64,000 nt of DNA from Sphingopyxis terrae subsp. terrae NBRC 15098 (GCF_001610975.1 NZ_CP013342.1:434001-498000); one strand, 5' to 3'; shown: positions 6,546-16,621, counted from the stretch's first letter. Numbers and translations are program-made. The notes: generated from the letters alone by a model not told the origin.

Positions 6546-9238
6546 CAGAATTGTGTTCCTACATTGAATGAGAAGCGTTTCGTATCGTCACCCTCTTCTT
6601 TGCGAAGGGCGTAAGCGAAGTCGATCCGGAAAGGACCAAACGGAGAGTTCCAGTTGACGCCGGCGCCAATCGCGACGCGCGGTTTCCAGCTGTCGCCCAG
6701 ATAGCGTTCCTCGAATGGTGCCAGCGGCGTGAAGCCGTTGGTGGCGTCGCAAGTGGTATATTGCCCAGTCGGCGTCACCACACCGGTCGTTGTGTCGGTG
6801 ACGACGGTCTGACTCGCAAATGTCGTCGCGCCGGTCGAGGCATTACGGCAAAGATATTTGGTGATACCATCGGCCGGGTCTCTGAAATCGGCCAGCGTTG
6901 TCAGCGTCGGGCGCTTAACGCCCCAGACCGACCCGAAGTCGAGGAATACCGACGGGCGAAGGCCGAGCTCCTTGGCGCCGCTGCCGAGCGGAATATCGAC
7001 CTCGAACCGCCCCTTGTAATAGGCGCGTCCGCCCAGGGCGTCGTCGACGCGGGCATTGTCCGACGTGTCGAGGATCGGGTTCATGGGATCGGTCAGATCG
7101 ACATTGCCGTAGCGCACGACGCGGGGGCCGACGCCGCGGATGTCGAAGCCGCGCAGTTGCGGTTCGCCAAGGAAAAAGCGGTCGGTCAAACGCACCTTGT
7201 CGCTGGTCGGCGACGGAGCATCGCCAAGGGGATAGATATAGCCGCCTTCGGCCGAGATGTTCAGGATGAACTTGCTGCCGAGGTTGAAATGCTTGCTCGC
7301 CGTCGCGGTCGTCCGGACATACCGAACACTGCCGCCGAGGCCGGCAAAATCCTGTCCGAGCGTGAAGGACTGACCGCGCGTCGGGCGCAGGCGGTTGTCG
7401 CGATCGTCATAGGCGATGGTGTATCCTACGAGCGACGTCGTGCGCTTGCCGATCGCGTCGCAAAGATAGCGGCCGGCGACCAGCGGGTCGCAATTGCCCC
7501 CGAAATAATAGAGATTCTTGTCGAGCGTCACATCGTCGAGATTGAGGCTGTAGCGGCCGAACACCGACATGAATTCGGTAAGCGGAACACCCATATTGAC
7601 CTGGAAGCCCGTCGTAATCTGCTGGAAGGTCGTCTGGCGGTTGTTGTTGATGAAGTTGAACGAGTTGAGGTCGCGGCGATAGATGCTGCCGCCAAGCGAG
7701 ATGTTGCGGTCGAACAAATAAGGCTCGGTGAAACCAAGTTCTACCGACTTCGAATAGCTCGAATAATTGACCGATGCCTGAAGCTGCTGGCCGAGACCGC
7801 GGAAGTTGCGCTGGCGGATCGACGCCTGGAGCAGAAAATTCTCGATCGACGAGAAACCAGCGGAAAGCGACAATTCGCCCGTTGGCTTTTCCTCAACATT
7901 CGTTTCGAGGATGATGCGATCTGGAGTCGAGCCTTCCTTGCGCTCGATCTCCAGCTTGTCCTGGAAATAGCCAAGGCTGTTCAGGCGGTTCTCGGTGCGC
8001 TTGACGCCGAAGCTGTTGAAGGCGTCGCCTTCGTTGAGGCGAAACTCGCGGCGCACCACCTTGTCATGCGTCAGCGTGTTGCCGTTGACGTCGATACGCT
8101 CGACATAGGTGCGCGGACTTTCGCCGACGTCGAAAGTGATCGCCATCGTCCGCGTTTCGGGATCGCGGCGGAATTCGGGATTGATGTCGGCGAAGGCATA
8201 GCCGAAGAGGCCGGCGGTTTCGCTCAGGCTTTCCACCGTATCTTCCACAAGCTTGGCGTCGTACCAGTCGCCCGTCTTCATCGGCAGCAGGCGCTTCAGC
8301 GTCTCCGGCTTGAAGTCGCGCAGCTGGCTCTTCACGTCGATGTCGCCGAATTTGTAGCGCTCGCCTTCTTCCACCACATAGGTGATGATGAAGTCCTGCT
8401 TGTTGCTGGTCAGCTCCGCCACCGCCGAAATCACGCGGAAGTCGGCATAGCCGTGCTGGAGATAGAAGAGGCGCAGCTTCTGCTGGTCATAGGCCAGACG
8501 ATCGGGATCGTAGGTCGTGTTCGACGACAGGAGATTGCCGAGGCTGGCCTGCTTCGTCGCCATTTCGCCGCGCAGTTCGCCGTCGCTGAACTGTTCGTTG
8601 CCGATGATGTTGATCTGGCGGACCTTCGACTTCGGCCCTTCGTCGATCTCGAACACCACATCGACGCGGTTCTGATCGAGCTGGACCATCTTGGGATCGA
8701 CGGTCGCGGCGAAGCGGCCCTGCCGCTTGTAGAGTTCGATGATGCGCGCGACATCGGCGCGGACCTTCGAGCGGGTGAAAATCTGCCGCGGCGCAAGCTT
8801 GATCTCGGGCCGGATCTTGTCTTCCTTCAGCCGCTTGTTGCCTTCGAGGATGACGCGGTTGATGACGGGGTTTTCCGTCACCTGGATCGTCAGCGCGCCA
8901 TTGTCGTCGCTGATCTGATAATCCTTGAACAATTCGGTCGACGCCAGATCCTTGAGCGCCTGGTCGAGCACCGAACGGTCATAGGGCTGCCCCACGCGCA
9001 GGCGCAGATAGGAGAGGATCGTCTGCGCCTCGAGCCGCTGGTTGCCAACGACGGTGATCGTCTTGATCGTCGCCGCGGTCGGCGCCGCCTCGGTCGGCGG
9101 AACGGGCAGCGTCGATGTCACGGGCGGCGGGGTGACTTGCGCCAGCGCCGCAACCGGCCACGCCAGCATCGACCCGGTCATAAGCACCGCGGTCAGTCGC
9201 GTCCGTGCCGAAAATTTCTGTGAAGCCACACCGTTCAT
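6545..9238 (-). CDS. bamA: Outer membrane protein assembly factor BamA
   Basis: 897 residues from the chosen start. MNGVASQKF is preferred over an in-frame TTG 27 codons upstream because it gives a proper signal peptide ending around PVAALAQ. A Pro/Thr-rich linker is followed by POTRA repeats (KTITVVGNQRLEAQTI opens the first) and a C-terminal 16-strand barrel. LRGFDIRG matches the conserved RGF loop motif inside the barrel, and the protein ends in Phe (NVGTQF), the expected beta-signal. It folds and inserts outer-membrane barrel proteins. Upstream is rseP (73 bp gap); downstream ompH overlaps. Confidence 0.96.
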   Translation of the reverse strand: MNGVASQKFSARTRLTAVLMTGSMLAWPVAALAQVTPPPVTSTLPVPPTEAAPTAATIKTITVVGNQRLEAQTILSYLRLRVGQPYDRSVLDQALKDLASTELFKDYQISDDNGALTIQVTENPVINRVILEGNKRLKEDKIRPEIKLAPRQIFTRSKVRADVARIIELYKRQGRFAATVDPKMVQLDQNRVDVVFEIDEGPKSKVRQINIIGNEQFSDGELRGEMATKQASLGNLLSSNTTYDPDRLAYDQQKLRLFYLQHGYADFRVISAVAELTSNKQDFIITYVVEEGERYKFGDIDVKSQLRDFKPETLKRLLPMKTGDWYDAKLVEDTVESLSETAGLFGYAFADINPEFRRDPETRTMAITFDVGESPRTYVERIDVNGNTLTHDKVVRREFRLNEGDAFNSFGVKRTENRLNSLGYFQDKLEIERKEGSTPDRIILETNVEEKPTGELSLSAGFSSIENFLLQASIRQRNFRGLGQQLQASVNYSSYSKSVELGFTEPYLFDRNISLGGSIYRRDLNSFNFINNNRQTTFQQITTGFQVNMGVPLTEFMSVFGRYSLNLDDVTLDKNLYYFGGNCDPLVAGRYLCDAIGKRTTSLVGYTIAYDDRDNRLRPTRGQSFTLGQDFAGLGGSVRYVRTTATASKHFNLGSKFILNISAEGGYIYPLGDAPSPTSDKVRLTDRFFLGEPQLRGFDIRGVGPRVVRYGNVDLTDPMNPILDTSDNARVDDALGGRAYYKGRFEVDIPLGSGAKELGLRPSVFLDFGSVWGVKRPTLTTLADFRDPADGITKYLCRNASTGATTFASQTVVTDTTTGVVTPTGQYTTCDATNGFTPLAPFEERYLGDSWKPRVAIGAGVNWNSPFGPFRIDFAYALRKEEGDDTKRFSFNVGTQF

Positions 9239-9311
9239 CCCGCAAAAATCCGTATCCCTGCGCCCAGGCCCCGCTCCGGCCCAAGTGCGCGCTCTCCCTG
9301 CCTTAGTCTGG

Positions 9312-10445
9312 CTATCCAATCAAGCGGGCGATCCTGTCCCAAACGCCAATTGAGCCCAAATCGTTGAAAGTCACGACCAGCATCAACGTCACGATCACCG
9401 CAAAACCGAATCTGAACGCCCACTCCTGCGCCTGCGGCGGTGCCGGCCGCCGCCGAATTGCTTCATAGCCGTAGAAAAGCAGATGGCCACCATCGAGCAT
9501 GGGCAATGGCAACAGATTTATGAACCCCAGATTGATGGAAACGAAAGCGACGAAGAAGATCAGGCTGGAAAGCCCCAGCGTCGCCATCTCGCCCGATTGT
9601 TTCGCGATCTTGAGCGGGCCGCCCATTTCCTTGACCGACCGCTGCCCGGTGAGGAATTGCCCCAATATATCCCCGGTCAACCGCACGATACCCCAGGTCT
9701 GGGACGCGCCAGCCTGAACGGCCGCGAGCGGATTGACAGGTTCCAAGGCAATCTCGCCCGACCGGATGCCGATCACCGCGCGTTCGCCCTTGTTGCCGAA
9801 GCGATCGGTTTCGGTGATGACGCGCGGCCGCAGCAGCACATCGATGCGTTCGCCGCCGCGCTGGATCGCAAGCTCGGCGGGTTTGCCAAGGTCGAAGGCC
9901 ACCGCCATCGGAATGTCGTCGAATTTCTCGATCGCGCCGCCGTTGATCGCCACGATCCGGTCGCCGACCCGCAGATCGGCGGCTTCGGCCGCGCTGCCCG
10001 GCTCCACCGCGCCGACGACGGGGGGCGTCGTCGGGACGCCATAGGCCATGTTGAAGGCGGCAAAGATCGCGATGGCGAACAGGAAGTTGGTCACCGGCCC
10101 CGCGAGCACGATGAGAGCGCGTTTCCAGACCGGCTGCGCGGGAAAGCTGTGCGAGCGTTCTTCGGCGGGCATGTTTTGCCAGTTGGCGTCGGGCTGGCTC
10201 ACCGCATCACGGTCGCCCGCGAACTGGACATAGCCGCCGAGCGGCAGCCAGCCGATCTTCCATTCTGTGCCGCGCTTGTCGGTCCAGCCGAGGATCTTGC
10301 GCCCGAAACCGATCGAAAAGGTGTCGGCTTTCACGCCGCACCAGCGGCCGACGATGTAATGGCCATATTCGTGCACGAACACGAGCGGGCCGAGCACGAC
10401 CAGAAACGCAAGAATGGTGAACAGGAAACCGGGCGACTCAAGCAT
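9312..10445 (-). CDS. rseP: RIP metalloprotease RseP (site-2 protease)
   Basis: 377 residues from MLESPGFLF; a longer in-frame start would place unrelated Arg-rich sequence before the first membrane helix and overlap dxr by over 100 bp. HEYGH (His25, Glu26, His29) in the first helix is the zinc site, PLPMLDGGH near the C-terminus supplies the third ligand Asp, and GSAAEAADLRVGDRIVAING is a PDZ domain. It cleaves transmembrane segments such as anti-sigma factors and signal-peptide remnants in the inner membrane. The start overlaps the end of dxr by 8 bp. Confidence 0.95.
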   Translation of the reverse strand: MLESPGFLFTILAFLVVLGPLVFVHEYGHYIVGRWCGVKADTFSIGFGRKILGWTDKRGTEWKIGWLPLGGYVQFAGDRDAVSQPDANWQNMPAEERSHSFPAQPVWKRALIVLAGPVTNFLFAIAIFAAFNMAYGVPTTPPVVGAVEPGSAAEAADLRVGDRIVAINGGAIEKFDDIPMAVAFDLGKPAELAIQRGGERIDVLLRPRVITETDRFGNKGERAVIGIRSGEIALEPVNPLAAVQAGASQTWGIVRLTGDILGQFLTGQRSVKEMGGPLKIAKQSGEMATLGLSSLIFFVAFVSINLGFINLLPLPMLDGGHLLFYGYEAIRRRPAPPQAQEWAFRFGFAVIVTLMLVVTFNDLGSIGVWDRIARLIG

Positions 10446-11598
10446 GTTCGAGTTGGTCCACAAAATGCTGCGCGACCGCGCGGGATGTCGCGTCGACGCT
10501 GAATATGTCCTGAAGCGCGCCCGGCACGGCGGGCGCATCGGCATCGAGGACGCGCTTTACCGTGTCGATGATTACCGGAAAGGATATCCGCCCTGCAAGG
10601 AAAGCGGCGACCGCCACCTCGTTGGCGGCGTTGAGCTGCGCGGGCCGCGCGCCGCCCTCGGCGATCGCGGCGCGGCAGAGCGCCGTTGCCGGGAAGCGTG
10701 CTTCGTCGGGCGCTTCGAAATCGAGCCGCGCGATGGCGGCAAGATCGAGCGGCGCGCACGGCGTCGCCATACGCTGCGGCCAGGCGAGCGCGCTCGCGAT
10801 CGGAATGCGCATATCGGGCGATCCAAGCTGCGCCAGCGTCGAACAATCGACATATTCGACGAGGCTGTGGATCACCGATTGCGGGTGAACGAGGATTTCG
10901 ATCCGGTCGAGGCCGACGGGAAAGAGATGATGCGCCTCGATCAGTTCGAGGCCCTTGTTCATCATCGTCGCCGAATCGACGCTGATCTTGGCGCCCATCG
11001 ACCAATTGGGATGCGCGACCGCCTGCGCCGGGGTGACGCGCGCCATCGCCTCGGCCGACATGGTGCGGAACGGGCCGCCGCTCGCGGTCAGAATGATGCG
11101 TCGCACCTGATCAAGGCGCCCGCCCGCCAGGCACTGAAAAATCGCATTATGTTCGGAATCGACCGGCAGGATCGTCGCGCCGGACCGCTGCGCCGCCGCG
11201 ATCATCAACTCGCCCGCCGACACCAGCGATTCCTTGTTCGCGAGCGCCACGTCGCACCCGGCTTCGATCGCCGCCATCGTAGGCGCGAGCCCGGCGGTAC
11301 CGACAATCGCGGCGAGTACGAGATCGGCCGGCAACCGCGCAGCGTCGACCAATGCGTCGGCGCCCGCCGCCACGCCGATATGCGTGTCCGCCAGCGCCGT
11401 CTTGAGTTCGTCATGACGCGCGGGATCGCCGATCACGGCGACTTCGGGGGTGAACTCGCGCGCCAGACGCGCCAGTTCGGCAACGTCGCTGTTGGCGCTG
11501 AGCACGACGATCTGCCACGCGTCGCGGTCGCGGCGTACGAGGTCGAGGGCCGATTGCCCGACCGAACCCGTTGCGCCAAAGACCGAGAGGCGGCGCAT
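10438..11598 (-). CDS. dxr: 1-deoxy-D-xylulose 5-phosphate reductoisomerase
   Basis: 386 residues; converts DXP to 2-C-methylerythritol 4-phosphate with NADPH, the committed step of the MEP isoprenoid pathway. The start MRRLSVFGATGSVGQSALD begins at the nucleotide-binding fold; the ORF extends 34 codons upstream into cdsA without family similarity. NKESLV, PVDSEHNAIFQ and TASGGPF are the substrate/metal signatures. It sits 1 bp after cdsA and close to uppS, so isoprenoid precursor and undecaprenyl diphosphate synthesis are co-expressed. Confidence 0.95.
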   Translation of the reverse strand: MRRLSVFGATGSVGQSALDLVRRDRDAWQIVVLSANSDVAELARLAREFTPEVAVIGDPARHDELKTALADTHIGVAAGADALVDAARLPADLVLAAIVGTAGLAPTMAAIEAGCDVALANKESLVSAGELMIAAAQRSGATILPVDSEHNAIFQCLAGGRLDQVRRIILTASGGPFRTMSAEAMARVTPAQAVAHPNWSMGAKISVDSATMMNKGLELIEAHHLFPVGLDRIEILVHPQSVIHSLVEYVDCSTLAQLGSPDMRIPIASALAWPQRMATPCAPLDLAAIARLDFEAPDEARFPATALCRAAIAEGGARPAQLNAANEVAVAAFLAGRISFPVIIDTVKRVLDADAPAVPGALQDIFSVDATSRAVAQHFVDQLEHA

Positions 11599-11599
11599 G

Positions 11600-12277
11600 T
11601 CAGCCGGCCGCCCGGACCGCGATCTGGCCCGCGACGGCGAGCGCACCGAGAATGAGCGCGACCGGCAGCAGGCCGTCGACGCGGTCGAAAATGCCGCCAT
11701 GCCCCGGAATCAGCTTGCCCGAATCCTTGACCCCGGCGCGGCGTTTCATCCAGCTTTCGCCAAGGTCGCCGAGCTGCGCGAGGAGGCCCATGAACAGGCC
11801 GATCCACAGCGGGACACCGATAATCTGGCCGCGGTCACCGATCGTCGCGCTGGCAATCAGCGCCGCGATCATGCCGCCGACGAGCCCTGACCAGGTTTTC
11901 GAAGGGCTGATCGTCGGCGCGAGCCGCGCGCCGCCAAAGGCGCGTCCGGCAAAATAGGCGCCGATGTCGGTCGCCCAGACCATGCCGAACACCCACAGCG
12001 CCGCCGTCATTCCCAGATTCTGCCGGATATACCAGAGCCCGCCGATCGCACCGATGACGAGCAGCAATCCGAGCGCCGAGAAGGCCGCCTTGCCGCCGCT
12101 GCCGAGCCCCATCGCGCGGACGAGCTGGAACCATTCGACCAGCAGCAGCGCGCCGCCGACGAGCAGCAGCAGGCCGAAGGCGATGCCGCCGAACCACAGC
12201 GCGGTGCCGGCGATCGCGAACAGGATGATCGCCGACCCGATGCGCACCCACAGATCCGACTTCGCTGCGTCCGCCAT
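11600..12277 (-). CDS. cdsA: Phosphatidate cytidylyltransferase
   Basis: 225 residues with about six hydrophobic segments. The C-terminal signature (SPSKTW followed by GDLGESWMKR, KDSG and GHGGIFDRVDG) is the CDP-alcohol synthase motif that binds CTP and metal. The enzyme makes CDP-diacylglycerol from phosphatidate and CTP in the inner membrane. It is shorter than the 285-residue E. coli enzyme, with fewer N-terminal helices, common in alphaproteobacteria. It supplies the substrate for PssA encoded at 16.9 kb. Three bases separate it from uppS. Confidence 0.93.
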   Translation of the reverse strand: MADAAKSDLWVRIGSAIILFAIAGTALWFGGIAFGLLLLVGGALLLVEWFQLVRAMGLGSGGKAAFSALGLLLVIGAIGGLWYIRQNLGMTAALWVFGMVWATDIGAYFAGRAFGGARLAPTISPSKTWSGLVGGMIAALIASATIGDRGQIIGVPLWIGLFMGLLAQLGDLGESWMKRRAGVKDSGKLIPGHGGIFDRVDGLLPVALILGALAVAGQIAVRAAG

Positions 12278-12280
12278 GCC

Positions 12281-12967
12281 TTATAATCCTCCGAAACGGC
12301 GCTCGCGCGCCGCAAAATGATCGAGCGCCGCCTTGAGGTCGGCGGGTTTGAAATCGGGCCATAGCCGATCGGTGAAATAGAGCTCGGCATAAGCCGCCTG
12401 CCACAGCAGGAAATTCGACAGCCGCACTTCGCCCGACGTGCGGATCAACAGGTCGAGCGGCGGCATGTCGGCGGTGTCGAGATGCGCCGCGATCGTCTCG
12501 GCGCTGATCTCGCCTTCCGCCGCGGCGGCCTTCGCTGCCCGCACCAGTTCGTCCTGCGCGCCATAATTGAGCGCGACCGCCAGCGTGGTGCGCCGGTTAT
12601 GCGCGGTGCGCGCGATCGCATCCTCGATCAGTGCGACGACATCGGGCGCGAGCGCGCGCCAATCGCCGATGATCTTGAGCCGCACGTCATTGGCGGCAAA
12701 TTCGTCGATATCGCTGACGATGAAGCGCTTGAGCAGGCCCATCAGATCGCTGACCTCGTCCTCCGGCCGCTTCCAGTTTTCGGACGAAAAGGCGTAGAGG
12801 GTCAGCGCTTCGATCCCCAGGTCGCCGGCCGCGCGCACAATCGTACGCACCGCCTCAACCCCCGCGCGATGACCGGCGATGCGCGGCAGGTGGCGCTTCT
12901 TGGCCCAGCGGCCGTTGCCATCCATGATGATGGCGACATGGCGGGCATCGTGATGCGTTTCGGACAC
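12281..12967 (-). CDS. uppS: Undecaprenyl diphosphate synthase
   Basis: 228 residues, cis-prenyltransferase producing the C55 carrier for peptidoglycan and polysaccharide assembly. [16 protein letters not shown] holds the catalytic Asp; [20 protein letters not shown] is the conserved C-terminal IPP-binding region. The start is GTG with only a weak ribosome binding site. Upstream, a long imperfect inverted repeat separates it from frr, so uppS onward may be differentially expressed. Confidence 0.95.
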   Translation of the reverse strand: MSETHHDARHVAIIMDGNGRWAKKRHLPRIAGHRAGVEAVRTIVRAAGDLGIEALTLYAFSSENWKRPEDEVSDLMGLLKRFIVSDIDEFAANDVRLKIIGDWRALAPDVVALIEDAIARTAHNRRTTLAVALNYGAQDELVRAAKAAAAEGEISAETIAAHLDTADMPPLDLLIRTSGEVRLSNFLLWQAAYAELYFTDRLWPDFKPADLKAALDHFAARERRFGGL

Positions 12968-12984
12968 CGGAAAAGCCTAAGACT

Positions 12985-13065
12985 CCGTTCGCCCTGAGCT
13001 TGTCGACGGGCCGTTCTTTCCTGGGCAAGAAAAGGACGGGGCTTCGACAGGCTCAGCCCAAACGG
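12985..13065. repeat. REP-like inverted repeat between frr and uppS
   Basis: Two imperfect arms of about 37 bp face each other: the left contains GCCCTGAGCTTGTCGA, the right contains its near complement TCGACAGGCTCAGCCC. The core resembles the dispersed 'CCCTGAGCTTGTCGAAGGG' repeats of sphingomonad genomes (from memory, not searched). It would form a long hairpin in the operon mRNA, 24 bp after frr and 18 bp before uppS, and could be an mRNA-stability or partial termination element. Confidence 0.7.
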
Positions 13066-13089
13066 CCGAGAGGGCAGCGCGGAGGAGCA

Positions 13090-13644
13090 CTAGCCCAGAA
13101 TTTCCTTTTCCTTCGCCGCCGCCGCCGCATCGATTTCGGCGATCGTCGCGTCGGTCAGCTTCTGCACTTCGGTTTCGGCGCGCTTGCGCTCGTCCTCGCT
13201 GATTTCCTTCTTCGCCTCGTCCTGCTTCAGATTGTCCATGCCGTCGCGGCGGACATTGCGGGCGGCGACGCGCGCCTTTTCGGCATATTGCCCGGCAAGC
13301 TTCGACAATTCCTTGCGGCGTTCCTGCGTCATTTCGGGGATCGGCAGGCGGAGAAGCTGACCATCGACGATCGGGTTGAGGCCGAGCCCGGCCGAGCGGA
13401 TCGCCTTGTCCACCGGGCCGACGTTCGACTTGTCCCACACCTGCACCGCCAGCATCCGCGGTTCGGGCGCGCTGACCGAGGCGACCTGGTTGAGCGGCAT
13501 ATGGCTGCCGTAGACCTCGACCGTCACCGGATCGAGCAGCGCCGAATTGGCGCGACCGGTGCGCAGCCCCGCAAGGTCGTGCTTCAGCGATTCGACCGCG
13601 CCGTGCATGCGGCGTTCCAGGTCGGCCTTGTCATATTTCGCCAT
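13090..13644 (-). CDS. frr: Ribosome recycling factor
   Basis: 184 residues, the normal length. It splits post-termination ribosomes together with [24 protein letters not shown] near the N-terminus and the long charged helices ([26 protein letters not shown]) are characteristic. AGAGGAAAG precedes the ATG. It follows pyrH by 23 bp, the canonical rpsB-tsf-pyrH-frr order. Confidence 0.96.
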   Translation of the reverse strand: MAKYDKADLERRMHGAVESLKHDLAGLRTGRANSALLDPVTVEVYGSHMPLNQVASVSAPEPRMLAVQVWDKSNVGPVDKAIRSAGLGLNPIVDGQLLRLPIPEMTQERRKELSKLAGQYAEKARVAARNVRRDGMDNLKQDEAKKEISEDERKRAETEVQKLTDATIAEIDAAAAAKEKEILG

Positions 13645-13667
13645 CTGTCTTTCCTCTCTTGATCGTT

Positions 13668-14390
13668 TCAGGCCGCGCCGCCGACCACGGTGGCGACGCC
13701 CTCGCCGGCCAGCACCCGCGCCAGATTTCCGGCTTCGCGAATGTTGAACACGACGATCGGAATATTATTGTCGCGGCACAAGGCCACCGCGCTCGCGTCC
13801 ATCACCTTCAGATTGTCGGCGAGGACACGGTCATAACTCAGGCTGTCGTAGCGCACCGCGCTCGGATCCTGTTTCGGATCGGCGTTATAGACGCCATCGA
13901 CGCTGGTGCCTTTCAGCAGCGCATCGCATTTCATTTCCGCCGCGCGCAGCGCCGCGCCGCTGTCGGTCGTGAAATAGGGTGCACCGACGCCCGCGGCAAA
14001 GATGACGACGCGGCCCTTTTCGAGGTGGCGTTCGGCGCGGCGGCGGATCACCGGTTCGCACACCTTGTCCATCTCGATCGCCGACTGGACGCGGGTCTGG
14101 ACGCCGAGCTGCTCGAGCGCATTCTGCATGGCAAGCGCGTTCATCACCGTCGCCAGCATGCCCATATAGTCGGCCTGCGCGCGGTCCATGCCCTTCGCCG
14201 CCCCCGCCATGCCGCGAAAGATATTGCCGCCGCCAATGACGAGGCAGATTTCGAGGCCGCGATCCTTCGCTTCCTTGACCTCGGCCGCCATGCTCGCGAC
14301 CGTTTCGGGATCGATCCCGAAGGGCGTCGGCCCCATCAGCGCCTCGCCCGACAATTTGAGCAGGATGCGTTTCATGCCGGGCAATGCCAT
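13668..14390 (-). CDS. pyrH: Uridylate kinase (UMP kinase)
   Basis: 240 residues from [18 protein letters not shown]; an AAGAGG Shine-Dalgarno lies about 10 nt upstream, inside the longer TTG-initiated frame, which decides the start. Amino-acid-kinase fold hexamer that phosphorylates UMP to [22 protein letters not shown] and the [10 protein letters not shown] segment are the UMP/ATP-binding signatures. It lies between tsf and frr. Confidence 0.95.
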   Translation of the reverse strand: MALPGMKRILLKLSGEALMGPTPFGIDPETVASMAAEVKEAKDRGLEICLVIGGGNIFRGMAGAAKGMDRAQADYMGMLATVMNALAMQNALEQLGVQTRVQSAIEMDKVCEPVIRRRAERHLEKGRVVIFAAGVGAPYFTTDSGAALRAAEMKCDALLKGTSVDGVYNADPKQDPSAVRYDSLSYDRVLADNLKVMDASAVALCRDNNIPIVVFNIREAGNLARVLAGEGVATVVGGAA

Positions 14391-14505
14391 GTCGGGGGGA
14401 ACCTCTTGCAAACTCGTAATATGCGAATGGCGCGCACCCTAGAGAGAGTGCGCGCCATTGCCAAGCGGACTGCGGCGCCCCAGGCGCAGCAATCCGGTTC
14501 TGCTT

Positions 14506-15432
14506 TTAGACGCCCGCGGCGGCGGCAACTTCGGCGGCGAAGTCGCTCTCTTCCTTCTCGATGCCTTCACCGAGCTGGAAGCGGATGAAGCCGGTCAGCG
14601 TGATCGTCGCGCCGACGTCCTTGCCCGCAGCGGCGACGACTTCGGCGACCGGCGTCTTGCCGTCCATCACGAAGAGCTGCGACAGCAGCGCATTTTCCTT
14701 GCGGAACTTGGCGATCGAACCATCGACCATCTTCGCGACGATCTCGGCCGGTTTGCCCGACTGGGCCGCCTTTTCTTCCGCGATCGCCCGTTCACGCGCG
14801 ACGAGATCGGCGTCGAGATCGTCGCCGTTCAGCGCCAGCGGGTTGGCGGCGGCGACATGCATCGCAAGCTGCTTGGCCAGCGGTTCGAGAACATCGGCGC
14901 CAGCGGTCGATTCGAGCGCGACGAGCACGCCGATCTTGCCCATGCCCGGCGCCGCGGCGTTGTGGACATATCCGGTCACGACGCCCGAGTTCACCGACAG
15001 GATCTCGGCGCGGCGCAGCGACTGATTCTCGCCGATCGTGGCGATATTGTTGGTGAGCTGTTCGGCGACCGTGCCGCCCGTCGGGTAGCCGGCAGCGGCG
15101 AGCGTTTCGATGTCGGTGATGCCTTCGGCGAGCGCAACCTGCGTCACGTCGCGAACGAACGCCTGGAACTGTTCGTTCTTGGCAACGAAATCGGTTTCGC
15201 TGTTGACTTCGACGACGGCGCCCTTGGTGCCGTCCGCGGCAACGCCGACCAGACCTTCGGCAGCGACGCGGCCGGCCTTCTTGGCCGCGGCGGCGAGGCC
15301 CTTGGTGCGCAGCCAGTCGATCGACGCTTCGATGTCGCCGTTGTTTTCGGCAAGCGCCTTCTTGCAGTCCATCATGCCTGCGCCGGTGCGGTCGCGCAGT
15401 TCCTTGACGAGAGCGGCCGTAATTTCAGCCAT
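14506..15432 (-). CDS. tsf: Translation elongation factor Ts
   Basis: 308 residues. EF-Ts recharges EF-Tu by displacing GDP. The N-terminal UBA-like module ([20 protein letters not shown]) and the [12 protein letters not shown] core are diagnostic. AAGGAA precedes the start. The 130-bp rpsB-tsf spacer contains a GC-rich inverted repeat, consistent with the common intercistronic attenuator, and a 115-bp gap follows to pyrH. Confidence 0.96.
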   Translation of the reverse strand: MAEITAALVKELRDRTGAGMMDCKKALAENNGDIEASIDWLRTKGLAAAAKKAGRVAAEGLVGVAADGTKGAVVEVNSETDFVAKNEQFQAFVRDVTQVALAEGITDIETLAAAGYPTGGTVAEQLTNNIATIGENQSLRRAEILSVNSGVVTGYVHNAAAPGMGKIGVLVALESTAGADVLEPLAKQLAMHVAAANPLALNGDDLDADLVARERAIAEEKAAQSGKPAEIVAKMVDGSIAKFRKENALLSQLFVMDGKTPVAEVVAAAGKDVGATITLTGFIRFQLGEGIEKEESDFAAEVAAAAGV

Positions 15433-15562
15433 CGGATGTTCCTTTCAAAAGGGCGGGCGCAATTGGACCCGCGGGACGCCCGCGCGCATGGCGGGGCGAT
15501 AAGTCAAAGGGATGACAGGGGCGACCGCCGGTCGGCGCGCCGCCCCGTCATGCCGCACGGGC

Positions 15563-16372
15563 TCAGGCGTCGGCCTGGCGCTCGGTTTCGGCAGCCGCTT
15601 CGGCCGGGACCTGTTCGTCCTCGGTCAGCACGGGCTCGGCAACGGGTTCGACCGCCGCACCCAGATCTTCGCCGCGATCGGCGCGGGCCTGCTGGCCGCC
15701 GCGGGTCGCCGCCTGGGCAACCGCTTCGCAGTAAAGACGGATCGCGCGCGCCGCATCGTCGTTCGCCGGAACGGGGAAAGCGATGCCATCGGGCGAGACG
15801 TTCGAATCGAGGATCGCGACGACCGGGATCCCAAGGACGTTGGCTTCCTTGATCGCCAGCTCTTCCTTGTTCGCGTCGATCACGAACATCACGTCGGGAA
15901 TGCCACCCATGTCGCGGATGCCGCCGAGGCTGAGCTCGAGCTTGTCGCGTTCGCGGGTCTTGTTGAGCACTTCCTTCTTGGTCAGACCCGAGGTGTCGCC
16001 CGAAAGCTGTTCTTCGAGCGACTTGAGGCGCTTGATCGAGTTAGAGATCGTCTTCCAGTTGGTGAGCATGCCGCCCAACCAGCGGTGGTTGACGAAGTGC
16101 TGACCCGAAGCGCGGGCCGCATCGGCGATCGGGCCCTGCGCCTGTCGCTTGGTACCGACGAACAGCACCTTGCCGCCGGCGGCCGAGGTCGACGAGATGA
16201 AGTCGAGCGCACGCGCGAAGAGCGGCACGGTCTGCGACAGGTCGAGGATGTGGATGCCGTTGCGCGCGCCGAAGATATACGGCTTCATGCGCGGGTTCCA
16301 ACGGTGGGTCTGGTGGCCGAAGTGGGCGCCAGCTTCGATAAGATTCTGCATCGTGACGACAGGAGCCGCCAT
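15563..16372 (-). CDS. rpsB: 30S ribosomal protein S2
   Basis: 269 residues from [20 protein letters not shown], preceded by GGAAGGAGAAAG; a further 12 in-frame upstream codons are ignored because the Shine-Dalgarno lies within them. The [20 protein letters not shown] and FVGTKRQAQ segments are diagnostic. The C-terminus carries an acidic Ala/Glu extension typical of alphaproteobacterial S2. First gene of the minus-strand superoperon. Confidence 0.97.
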   Translation of the reverse strand: MAAPVVTMQNLIEAGAHFGHQTHRWNPRMKPYIFGARNGIHILDLSQTVPLFARALDFISSTSAAGGKVLFVGTKRQAQGPIADAARASGQHFVNHRWLGGMLTNWKTISNSIKRLKSLEEQLSGDTSGLTKKEVLNKTRERDKLELSLGGIRDMGGIPDVMFVIDANKEELAIKEANVLGIPVVAILDSNVSPDGIAFPVPANDDAARAIRLYCEAVAQAATRGGQQARADRGEDLGAAVEPVAEPVLTEDEQVPAEAAAETERQADA

Positions 16373-16606
16373 AGTCTTTCTCCTTCCGGTTAGTCCTCTG
16401 AAAGGCAAGAACCGAGCGATCCGCTAGAGAATCATCCCGGCACCGGTATGTGCGCCTTCCATGTGGAATGGGCGGGCCGTTAGACGGCTTGCCCGCGAAA
16501 AGCAAGGCCCAAGCGTCGATTAGCCCCCCTATTGGCTCGGCGCGCCTTGCACCGCGCCCGACTCAACTCATCGACAAAACATAACGCTTCGCCGCATTAG
16601 CATTGA
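16373..16606 (-). other. rpsB leader/promoter region
   Basis: This is the upstream region of rpsB. A strong hairpin at 16470-16495 (GCCGT-CTA-ACGGC with outer GC pairs) lies about 100 nt before the start codon and a smaller CCGGTGCCGG palindrome lies nearer. Such leaders commonly allow S2 feedback control; that role is inference. I see no ORF or tRNA in this stretch. Confidence 0.45.
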
Positions 16607-16621
16607 GAACAAATAGAGAAC
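16607..16621 (+). promoter_or_regulatory. LexA (SOS) box
   Basis: GAAC-AAATAGA-GAAC exactly matches the alphaproteobacterial LexA direct repeat GAAC-N7-GAAC (GTTC-N7-GTTC on the other strand). A third GAAC follows at 16625-16628. It lies 74 bp upstream of the small membrane gene on the plus strand and well away from rpsB, so the small gene is the expected target. The match is seen in sequence; LexA binding is inferred. Confidence 0.72.

Noticed and set aside
6761-9223. 820-codon plus-strand ORF opposite bamA
   Set aside because: Antisense shadow of bamA; BamA has POTRA and barrel features in the right order while the shadow has none.
15514-15549. GC-rich inverted repeat between rpsB and tsf as a terminator
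   Set aside because: It has no T-tract and tsf must be expressed; at most a partial attenuator, so mentioned only under tsf.
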